Assembly (NCBI GenBank): GCA_964589175.1
Contig: CAZPRY010000020.1
Location: 1-64,000, forward strand
DNA length: 64,000 bases
Direction: 5' to 3'
From: CAZPRY01 sp964589175
GTDB taxonomy: Bacteria > Fidelibacterota > UBA2242
The notes below the pieces were generated by a model that was given only the letters and a program-made list of their open reading frames with translations, did not search any database and was not told where the DNA came from. Position numbers and translations under genes: made by a program. This document shows positions 8,471 to 15,487 of the stretch, piece by piece. How positions within the stretch are numbered: position 1 is the stretch's first letter; each line of letters starts with the position of its first letter.

Positions 8471-9699
8471 AACGGTTAATATTACTTCTTGGACTTCTGA
8501 TACTTTTTTACACCTGTGAGGATTTGAAACGTAACAATCCTATTGATCCACATGTGGAAATTAATGCGCCAACTAATCTGACCGTAACGCTCATTGACGA
8601 TCATTCCCTGCTACTAATCTGGATGGATAACTGTGGCTATGAAACGGGTTATCGGATTGAGCGTGATGACGGCGGCGGCTATACACAGGTGGGTGAAGTT
8701 TCAGCGGATACGACGACGTTCACTGATACCAACCTCACATATGGCCAAAGTTACTCTTATCGGGCGAAGGCATTTACTACAAATAACAGTAGTGACTACT
8801 CGAATGAGGTTCAGATAGAGATAATGATCCCGGCACCGTCAAATCTAACTGCTTCGCTTATCCGTAATTCGGAGATTCTTCTCACCTGGACAGATAATTG
8901 TTCATTTGAATCCGGTTTTGTTGTTGAACGTAAGGTGGAGAGTGGATCATATATCGAGATTGCCCGCTTGGATGCAGATGTCAATCAATATACTGATAGC
9001 GGGCTGGACGATGAGATTACCTATTACTATAGATTGGCCGCTTTTACGAAAAATTTGAATTTCGTTATTAATATGTCGGATTTCATTGAGATAAAAGTAC
9101 CACCTATGGTAATGGATACTGACGGTAATGTATATCAATCTGTAAAAATTGGTAGTCAGCTGTGGACGGCGGAAAACTTAAAAGTCACACATTACCGTAG
9201 CGGCGATGAGATACCCAATGTAACGGACAATACAGCATGGTATGATCTTTCGACTGGCGCTTACTGCAATTATGACAATAATACAGAATATGTTGACACT
9301 TATGGACGTTTATACAACTGGTATGCTGTAAACGACAGTCGCAATATTGCTCCTACAGGCTGGCATGTACCAACTGATACGGAGTGGCAAATATTGGTTG
9401 ATCATCTGGGAGGTAAGTACGTCGCAGTAGGGAAACTGAAAGAAGATGGGTGTGTACACTGGAATAGCCCAAACACGGGAGCAGACAATGAAAGTGGATT
9501 TACTGCGTTGCCTGGTGGCTTCCGTTACAGCGGTGGCAACTTCAGCGATCTGGGGCATCGCGCCAATTTTTGGTCATCGGCGCGGTACAATATTAGTGAC
9601 TATGCAATGAATTGGATACTGGACTCCAATAATTCAGAAATCCTTTGCTACAATACTACGAAGCTATGCGGATTTTCAGTGCGTTTAGTAAAGAATTAG
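8467..9699 (+). CDS. Lipoprotein with two fibronectin type III domains and a FISUMP domain
   Basis: 410 residues. Signal peptide with lipobox FYTC near residue 17. Two Fn3 modules (about 34-118 and 120-212; each with P-x-NLT and T-YYYR/YSYRA signatures) precede a Fibrobacter-succinogenes-major-paralogue domain (about 217-410: DGNVYQSVKIGSQLWTAENL, the YGRLYNWYAV box, GWHVPTDTEW, and the FWSSA box). FISUMP lipoproteins are surface proteins of FCB bacteria. Starts inside the end of the PEGA gene (ATGA overlap), so the pair probably forms one surface structure. Confidence 0.9.
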   Translation: MKRLILLLGLLILFYTCEDLKRNNPIDPHVEINAPTNLTVTLIDDHSLLLIWMDNCGYETGYRIERDDGGGYTQVGEVSADTTTFTDTNLTYGQSYSYRAKAFTTNNSSDYSNEVQIEIMIPAPSNLTASLIRNSEILLTWTDNCSFESGFVVERKVESGSYIEIARLDADVNQYTDSGLDDEITYYYRLAAFTKNLNFVINMSDFIEIKVPPMVMDTDGNVYQSVKIGSQLWTAENLKVTHYRSGDEIPNVTDNTAWYDLSTGAYCNYDNNTEYVDTYGRLYNWYAVNDSRNIAPTGWHVPTDTEWQILVDHLGGKYVAVGKLKEDGCVHWNSPNTGADNESGFTALPGGFRYSGGNFSDLGHRANFWSSARYNISDYAMNWILDSNNSEILCYNTTKLCGFSVRLVKN

Positions 9700-9990
9700 A
9701 CTCGCCAGCGATGTCCGAATGCTCTTTGTATTTTTCTATTTGATTATTTAGATACAGTGGCCTTTGACTTAAGGCGGTGCTCGACAGTTATTTAAAATAG
9801 GCGTTAATATTTAAGCCAACATGGATTAAGGATGAGGAAACATTCAACTTGACTCAAGCCTGCCGGGAAGGTCCAAATTTTGAGTGTTTAAGATCGATTT
9901 TACTTGTCAATTTTATTAATATACGGTGTTATATGTGTTGTGCATTGCGTTACATAGATGTAAATTGAGTCAATTAACAAAGGTGGAAGA
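9700..9990. promoter_or_regulatory. Intergenic region with candidate toxin-antitoxin promoter/operator
   Basis: No gene. Close to the antitoxin start is TTGTGC then TACATAGAT, a possible promoter, followed by the palindrome AATTG-AGT-CAATT (9963-9975), which lies where an autoregulating antitoxin would bind. A GGTGG ribosome site follows. Confidence 0.4.
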
Positions 9991-10251
9991 ATGAACCAAA
10001 ACGCCAGTGTGAATGTAAGGGTTGCCCAAAAGGTCAAAACCGATGCCGAAGAGGTGCTTTCCAAACTGGGACTGACCATGAGTGAGGCCGTCAATGTCTA
10101 TCTCCGGCAAATTGCGCTGAAAGGCGGAATTCCGTTCGAGTTGACTCTGCCGAATCGGAAGACCGTGCAGGCCATGCGTGAGATAGAGAAGAAGCGCAAT
10201 CTGAAATCCTTTCCCGATGCCGAAAGCATGATCCGGGAACTCAATTCTTGA
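9991..10251 (+). CDS. RelB/DinJ family antitoxin
   Basis: 86 residues. The N-terminal SVNVRVAQKVKTDAEEVL and GLTMSEAVNVYLRQIAL segments are the ribbon-helix-helix fold of RelB/DinJ antitoxins; the C-terminal part would wrap the toxin. The stop overlaps the reading frame of the downstream toxin. Expected to neutralise the toxin at 10257 and to repress the operon. The pair probably stabilises the element. Confidence 0.88.
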   Translation: MNQNASVNVRVAQKVKTDAEEVLSKLGLTMSEAVNVYLRQIALKGGIPFELTLPNRKTVQAMREIEKKRNLKSFPDAESMIRELNS

Positions 10252-10256
10252 CCGCC

Positions 10257-10523
10257 ATGAAGAACCTGAATTATACAACCACGTTCAAAAAGGACTACAA
10301 GACCGTCTTAAAACGGGGCTGGGATGCCGACGAACTACAGGCGGTAATCGATCTCCTGGCAGCGGGGCACACCTTACCCCAGAAGTATAAAAACCATCGC
10401 CTACAGGGACGGTGGCATAGTTTCTATGAATGCCATATCAAGCCCGATTGGCTATTGATCTGGTCCCAGGATGAAGACAATATTTACCTGGCCAGAACAG
10501 GCTCACATGCGGATTTGTATTGA
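10257..10523 (+). CDS. YafQ/RelE family mRNA interferase toxin
   Basis: 88 residues from ATG at 10257; an overlapping TTG nine bases upstream is possible. The segments TTFKKDYKTVLKRG, LPQKYKNHRLQG, W(H)SFYECHIKPDWLLIW and YLARTGSHADLY match the YafQ branch of RelE toxins, including the conserved catalytic C-terminal SH(A/S)DLF-like box. Such toxins cut ribosome-bound mRNA. Directly follows its antitoxin. Confidence 0.9.
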   Translation: MKNLNYTTTFKKDYKTVLKRGWDADELQAVIDLLAAGHTLPQKYKNHRLQGRWHSFYECHIKPDWLLIWSQDEDNIYLARTGSHADLY

Positions 10524-10659
10524 TGTCTGATATAGGTAGTATCTCTTGAAACAGAGTTATAGCGGAATAACGGTAATGATTGAACCGGGTAATAAGAAAA
10601 AGGGTAATCGCAATGATTTCAGCAGTGTGATATAAAAAGTAGAAACATTGGTGGTCAAC

Positions 10660-12174
10660 ATGCATGATTTCCATGATGATGACGAGTTTTATGATGATGG
10701 TGAAATATTTGATGATCTTGGTTATTTAGGCGCAGAAAAAATCCGAAACACTCTAAAATTCACTTTGAACGTCGATGACACCGTGAATTGGGATAAACTA
10801 AAAGACACTTCAACTTTTCTCATGAAGAGACCCTCACAACCGGAATTGATGCCCCTGTCTAAAAAACCGGACAAATCCGATCACAAATATAATCCAAATA
10901 TCAACATAATTGATGAGATATTCCCGTCACTGAAAAGAAAGAAGATCAGATCGTCCCGGCATCGTTTTAATCGTGATTATGAATTGTGGTCAGCAGGAAA
11001 TGAGCACGCTGAGCAAAAGAATAAGAAAATAATCGAGCCATACAATTGGACCTTGCAGGAATGGGAAGAGCAATATTCGGATTTCCAGAAAAGACAGGAA
11101 GAATTCAACAGCAAAATCGATAAAAAGAAGGAAGAATATCTTAACAGAAATCCTGATGTCGTACTTGAATATTGTCACTGGGTCTTGACTTATTCAAAAT
11201 ACCCTGATTTTTTCCCGAAAGAATTTGATGTGGATTACAATCCGGAGAACTGCATCGCTATTGTCGATTATTTATTGCCCTCGATAGAAGATTTCCCGAC
11301 TTTATATGAGCATAGATTTGACAGAAGGTCGAACAAAGAAAAACATGTATTTCTGTATGGAAAAGACCTGGAAAACTTATATGATGACCTGTTATATCAG
11401 ATTTCTTTACGGACAATTCACGAGTTATTTGAAGCGGATACCGCAGATGCTTTAAAGGCTGTGGTTTTTAACGGTTGGGTAAATTCAGTCGATAAATCGA
11501 TCGGGCAAAAAGTCAAATGTTGCATACTCTCAGTACAGGCCAATAAAGAGGAATTCGTAAAAATCAATCTTGAGCTAATCGATCCTAAAGCCTGTTTTAA
11601 AAATTTAAAAGGTGTGAGCGCTGCAAAATTGCACGGCATAACACCGATTGCACCACTTCTTAAAATCGACAAAGACGACAAAAGATTTATCTCGTCTTAT
11701 GAGGTCGTAAACGGTATGGATAAATCCACCAATTTAGCCGCAATGAATTGGGAAGATTTCGAGCACCTGGTACGGGAAATATTTGAAAAAGAATTTTCGG
11801 AAAATGGCGGTGAAGTCAAGGTAACCCAAGCCAGTAGAGACGGCGGCGTTGATGCCATTGCATTTGATCCCGATCCTATCCGGGGCGGTAAAATAGTCAT
11901 TCAGGCAAAGAGATATACAAATGTCGTTGGTGTGTCCGCTGTCCGTGATCTATACGGTACAGTGATGAATGAAGGCGCGATGAAGGGCATATTGATAACG
12001 ACGTCGAATTATGGCTCCGATGCTTACGAATTCGCGAAGGGCAAACCGTTGACACTCCTGAATGGTTCCAATTTATTACATTTGCTGGAAAAGCATGGTC
12101 ATAAAGCGAAAATCGATCTTAAGGAAGCAAAAGAAATCCTGTCTGAGAAAACCAGGAAACAGACAGAAGGATAA
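10660..12174 (+). CDS. Mrr-type restriction endonuclease-like protein
   Basis: 504 residues from ATG at 10660, chosen over a TTG/GTG four codons upstream. N-terminal 30 residues are extremely acidic (many Asp). A charged helical middle (about 130-180) and an uncharacterised region follow. Residues about 370-480 form an Mrr_cat domain: WEDFEHLVREIFEK, catalytic DGGVDAIAFDPDPIRGG with Asp near 398, and IVIQAKRY with Gln 415 and Lys 417, then SAVRDLYGTVMNEGA. This domain cleaves DNA, often modified DNA (type IV restriction). Probably a defence function of the element; target unknown. Confidence 0.85.
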   Translation: MHDFHDDDEFYDDGEIFDDLGYLGAEKIRNTLKFTLNVDDTVNWDKLKDTSTFLMKRPSQPELMPLSKKPDKSDHKYNPNINIIDEIFPSLKRKKIRSSRHRFNRDYELWSAGNEHAEQKNKKIIEPYNWTLQEWEEQYSDFQKRQEEFNSKIDKKKEEYLNRNPDVVLEYCHWVLTYSKYPDFFPKEFDVDYNPENCIAIVDYLLPSIEDFPTLYEHRFDRRSNKEKHVFLYGKDLENLYDDLLYQISLRTIHELFEADTADALKAVVFNGWVNSVDKSIGQKVKCCILSVQANKEEFVKINLELIDPKACFKNLKGVSAAKLHGITPIAPLLKIDKDDKRFISSYEVVNGMDKSTNLAAMNWEDFEHLVREIFEKEFSENGGEVKVTQASRDGGVDAIAFDPDPIRGGKIVIQAKRYTNVVGVSAVRDLYGTVMNEGAMKGILITTSNYGSDAYEFAKGKPLTLLNGSNLLHLLEKHGHKAKIDLKEAKEILSEKTRKQTEG

Positions 12175-12188
12175 TTGACATAAGACAT

Positions 12189-12250
12189 AAGAGCGGGAAT
12201 AGGCTACCGGAGCTGAACATCCTTTCCCTTGGGGACTTTTCCGCTCTTTT
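12189..12250 (+). terminator. Possible long-loop hairpin after the nuclease gene
   Basis: AAGAGCGG (12189-12196) pairs with CCGCTCTT (12241-12248), followed by TT and a GC-poor stretch. The loop of 44 bases is long for a terminator, so this could instead be a structured leader of the next gene. Confidence 0.3.
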
Positions 12251-12283
12251 ACTTTCGCAAGGGCCAATTGAAAGGGGTTGGTA

Positions 12284-13333
12284 ATGAAAAAAGTCTCAAG
12301 TCATACGCGCAAACCAGAGAACGAATCGGATAATGATTCAAATCATATTTCTAAAGAAGAAATGGACTTTAATAAGGAGTTGACTCAGGTAAAAGTCTTG
12401 AGTTGTGAAAAAATACTAGGAAGAGAGAAAAATAGAGAGACAAATAACGAATTATATCGCTTATCTGAAAAAGAATTATATAAAGAGCTTAATGAGGAGA
12501 TATACGATAATCCAGATTCGGGGATTTATCTGCCGGATATAAACGATTATAAGAGTGAATTAGCAAAACTTGATTTTAATAATAAGGCCGATTCTGATTA
12601 TGTGTTTAACCTATATGACAAAATGGTGAGAGATTATAATAAACAATTAGTTAGACTACAAAAGATAAATGAAATAGCAGAACATGATGACAATATATTT
12701 TTACATCCCGAGGAAAAGATAAGGGTGATTGATTGGTGCGTTGAATACTTTCGACGAATAAGGGTTATTGAGGAATGTATGAGTAAAAACGGGGTTGAAA
12801 TAAAAGAATGTTATGATGTTCCATTTGAAGTAAGTGCCCGATATGAATTAAGATATGGTAGTGAATGTAAGGACGGCAAAATTATTGATAAAAAAATACT
12901 CGAACCAGCAAGCGAACCGGAACAGCAGACAACAGATCAAAGCACTGGAACGGTCGAAGAGACTGGAAGAACTGGACAGTGTGGACAAGTGGAAGAATAT
13001 GAAACCCAGATCGGATTTAATGAGGATTATTCAAAATTTACTCTTGATGATGAAGGAATTATAAGAGTCATAACCATTCTACCTATACACCAGGAAGCTT
13101 ATAAATATGTTATTGAAAACTATTCAGGGAAAGATTCTTTTTCTTCAACAGAAATATTCAAGGAACTTAAGAATAATATCAAATCACCAATGAAATGTAT
13201 CCGCTCGTTTTCAGATATCTTTCTTAGAGATAAAGGTGACCATATAACAATATTTCATACCGTATTTACAAGGATTAAGCATTCCCACACATACACTATT
13301 GCTGATGGCTATAATAAAAAGAGAAAAAAGTAA
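12284..13333 (+). CDS. Unknown AT-rich gene following the Mrr-type nuclease
   Basis: 349 residues from ATG at 12284, with GAAAGGGG upstream. The codons are strongly AT-biased and the product is rich in Lys, Glu, Asn and Tyr, unlike its neighbours, suggesting a separate origin. A charged N-terminal third and a central helical part (LYDKMVRDYNKQLVRLQKIN) lead into a Ser/Thr/Gln-rich linker (about 205-235) and a C-terminal folded domain with no motif I recognise. Its place directly behind an Mrr-type nuclease, 110 bases away, makes a defence-related role possible but unproven. Confidence 0.55.
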   Translation: MKKVSSHTRKPENESDNDSNHISKEEMDFNKELTQVKVLSCEKILGREKNRETNNELYRLSEKELYKELNEEIYDNPDSGIYLPDINDYKSELAKLDFNNKADSDYVFNLYDKMVRDYNKQLVRLQKINEIAEHDDNIFLHPEEKIRVIDWCVEYFRRIRVIEECMSKNGVEIKECYDVPFEVSARYELRYGSECKDGKIIDKKILEPASEPEQQTTDQSTGTVEETGRTGQCGQVEEYETQIGFNEDYSKFTLDDEGIIRVITILPIHQEAYKYVIENYSGKDSFSSTEIFKELKNNIKSPMKCIRSFSDIFLRDKGDHITIFHTVFTRIKHSHTYTIADGYNKKRKK

Positions 13334-13343
13334 TTTTAACAAT

Positions 13344-13391
13344 TTCCGTTATTCCCGTTATTTCCGTTAATTCAATCCGCTACTCCCGTTA
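13344..13391. repeat. CCGTTA repeats, 9-bp period (iteron- or operator-like)
   Basis: CCGTTA occurs at 13346, 13355 and 13364 with exact 9-bp phase, and again at 13386. They stand in the 105-bp gap immediately before the small HTH gene at 13439 and the replication genes. Candidate binding sites of that HTH protein. Confidence 0.6.
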
Positions 13392-13438
13392 ATTATAATT
13401 GTTATACTTATACCGAAGATTAAATCGGGAGTATGACA

Positions 13439-13645
13439 ATGAATCAGGCTACATTTATCAAGCAAATTAGAGAAGCCACAGGGCGGCATGATTTCAATTA
13501 TTGGCATGTCGAACATCTCGTAAAGGCGGGCATAATAAAACCTTTAAGGCGCGGGCGTGGTATTCCACGTATTTTTTCCGAAAGTGATGTCAAAACTGTT
13601 ATGGACCTCCAAAGACAGACTCAAAATCTGAATGACGGGGAATAA
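13439..13645 (+). CDS. Small MerR-like HTH protein
   Basis: 68 residues. ATG at 13439 is preferred to the one at 13433 because GGGAG is then eight bases away. FNYWHVEHLVKAGIIKPLRR is a MerR-type winged-helix motif followed by RGIPRIFSESDVKTVMDL, the wing. Lies between CCGTTA repeats and replication genes, and its stop is one base before the next start, so it likely controls this operon or takes part in replication initiation. Confidence 0.65.
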   Translation: MNQATFIKQIREATGRHDFNYWHVEHLVKAGIIKPLRRGRGIPRIFSESDVKTVMDLQRQTQNLNDGE

Positions 13646-13646
13646 T

Positions 13647-14480
13647 ATGGCGCGACCTTTAAAACGGACCGTTGACTACTTTCCCCACCAGTGTGAACAC
13701 GGGAAGACGCTATTCATCCTAGAGCAGAAGTACGGCAATGATGGTTACGCGTTTTGGTTCAAACTTTTGGAAATACTCGGTAAATCGGAGGGACACTTTT
13801 ATGAATACAGAAACCCCGCTGACATAGAATATCTAAATGCAAAAACTCATGTCAACGGAGATACCGCTATAGCTATTCTAAATTTGCTCTCCGATCTAGA
13901 CGCAATAGACGGAACACTATGGGAAAACAAGATAATATGGTCGGATAATTTCGTAAATGGTATAAAAGACGTCTATAGCCGCCGCAACATTACTGTTCCA
14001 CTAAAACCCCTTCTGGAAGACATTATTGTAGTACAGAAACCCAACTCAAATCATGTTTCCGATACCGAAAATCCACAAATAAAAATAAAAGAGAATAGAC
14101 TAGATAATAGTAAAATAACTATACCCGAAGAGTACAAAAAACTTTCTGCTGAGTTTCATACTTTCAAAAATCAAAAGTGCCCAGACCTCCTAAAAGAGAG
14201 GGAGCTCACCGATAAATTGATCCTACGTGGCGCGGAGGAATTACACAAGTTAAATCGGCTTGACGGTTACACATTCGAAGAAGTTCAACGCGCATTACAA
14301 TTTGCAGCGGAAGATAAATTCTGGAGTGCGAGCCTCGTTTTACTATCGAGCATACGGAATCGCGGAAAAAATGGGAATAGAAAATTCGTGAATATCTTGG
14401 CCAGCATGTCTCAATCAAAAACTCCGGAAACGGTATTTAGAAAAAATCAACAGGCCGTGGAGGAATTCACAAATGGATAA
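13647..14480 (+). CDS. Phage-type replication protein with Lin1244/DUF4373-like N-domain
   Basis: 277 residues. Starts MARPLKRTVDYFPHQCEHGK; the segment up to YGNDGYAFWFKLLEILGKSE is the Lin1244/Lin1753 (DUF4373) domain seen in DnaD-like replication initiators of phages and integrated elements. The C-terminal half (about 170-265) is helical and charged. The ATG follows a GGGG site directly after the HTH gene's stop, and its own end overlaps the next start by 8 bp. Expected to bind origin DNA and recruit helicase or loader. Confidence 0.7.
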   Translation: MARPLKRTVDYFPHQCEHGKTLFILEQKYGNDGYAFWFKLLEILGKSEGHFYEYRNPADIEYLNAKTHVNGDTAIAILNLLSDLDAIDGTLWENKIIWSDNFVNGIKDVYSRRNITVPLKPLLEDIIVVQKPNSNHVSDTENPQIKIKENRLDNSKITIPEEYKKLSAEFHTFKNQKCPDLLKERELTDKLILRGAEELHKLNRLDGYTFEEVQRALQFAAEDKFWSASLVLLSSIRNRGKNGNRKFVNILASMSQSKTPETVFRKNQQAVEEFTNG

Positions 14481-15000
14481 GAAGGTAATGGCCAATCAAG
14501 TATCGGTCTTATTTACGTTTTTCGGCTTCGACATTTCAGCGGCGCATTTAGAAATTTACTACGAAGTATTGAGGGATTTTGATGAAGATGCTTTGAAGGC
14601 CGCCGTGAAGGGGATAATCAAGAGCGAGCGAACCCTTCCGCGGAATCCATTACCGCTGATTATCGATTACATCAATCCACCTTTGGACGAAGGTGATTCT
14701 GAAAGTATCATCCGGCAGATTTCTGAAATTATGGTCTACGAAGGGCGTTATCGATCACCAAATTTATCGCCTCTCCTTTCCCAGATTGTCGAGGATTGTG
14801 GGGGTTGGATTTCCGTATGTACAATGTCCGAAGAGGATTTCCGCTGGCGTGTCAGAAACCTATTCAAAGGTGGTTATCGTGGTGACGGTAGAATGTATCC
14901 CCAGAAAGGGCTTTCGGAAATACAGAATAGAAGGCAAATCGGAGCGAAAAACGACGCGACCAGCCTGGGGAAAATCATACAACAGAATGAGATGAACTAG
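14473..15000 (+). CDS. Helicase-loader-like protein (G39P/loader-and-inhibitor type)
   Basis: 175 residues. The N-terminal part, with LEIYYEVLRDFDEDALKAAV and then PRNPLPLIIDYI, matches the pattern of phage replicative-helicase loaders/inhibitors: two helices followed by a basic segment. The C-terminal part is polar and ends disordered. Translationally coupled to the DUF4373-like gene (8-bp overlap). Together they form the element's replication module, which would need a host or helper DnaB-type helicase because no helicase gene is visible. Confidence 0.6.
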   Translation: MDKKVMANQVSVLFTFFGFDISAAHLEIYYEVLRDFDEDALKAAVKGIIKSERTLPRNPLPLIIDYINPPLDEGDSESIIRQISEIMVYEGRYRSPNLSPLLSQIVEDCGGWISVCTMSEEDFRWRVRNLFKGGYRGDGRMYPQKGLSEIQNRRQIGAKNDATSLGKIIQQNEMN

Positions 15001-15019
15001 GCCAATTAAAGGAGAATTG

Positions 15020-15487
15020 ATGAAACTTAAAATCTATCGGCAATGTCTTGAAAATCCAGGAACGACCAATGCACAATTATTCGAAAAATTCGGTGTAACC
15101 GATGATACCGAAAAGCAACAGTTCGTAAAATGGAAACAGGACTGCCTACATTGTTTGGCAGTTTTGGGTGAGATCAAAAAGGATAATAAATCACAATGGA
15201 ATCAAATATCTGAGAAAGAATCTGATGATCTGTTGAACATTCTCTACGAGAAAAGAGAAACGCTGCTGAAACTGATCAAAGAATTTGAAGGTAAAGACGG
15301 TACAAAGTTATTTCCTAAAATCGAGCTGACGGGAGAATCCAAACGGTGTACTTTGCACCTGAATATCGATCTTATGCGCCGCCTTAAAACAGAATCGGAT
15401 AAGCAAAAAATATCTGTTTCTAAGTTGGTTAATCGACTAATACATTGCTTTTTAGAGGAGAATGGAAATGGCAGTACCAGGCGATAA
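15020..15487 (+). CDS. Hypothetical protein with C-terminal ribbon-helix-helix-like segment
   Basis: 155 residues; AAAGGAG five bases before ATG. The first 60 residues look like a winged-helix unit (NPGTTNAQLFEKFGV). The last 45 (TLHLNIDLMRRLKTESDKQK, then SVSKLVNRLIHCFLEE) read like an RHH/CopG-type DNA-binding motif. Probably a DNA-binding regulator. Its end overlaps the start of the tail-fibre-like gene by about 20 bases. Confidence 0.5.
   Translation: MKLKIYRQCLENPGTTNAQLFEKFGVTDDTEKQQFVKWKQDCLHCLAVLGEIKKDNKSQWNQISEKESDDLLNILYEKRETLLKLIKEFEGKDGTKLFPKIELTGESKRCTLHLNIDLMRRLKTESDKQKISVSKLVNRLIHCFLEENGNGSTRR

Noticed and set aside
13344..13391. CRISPR-like array
   Set aside because: Repeats are only about 6-9 bp with no spacers and no cas genes anywhere in the window.
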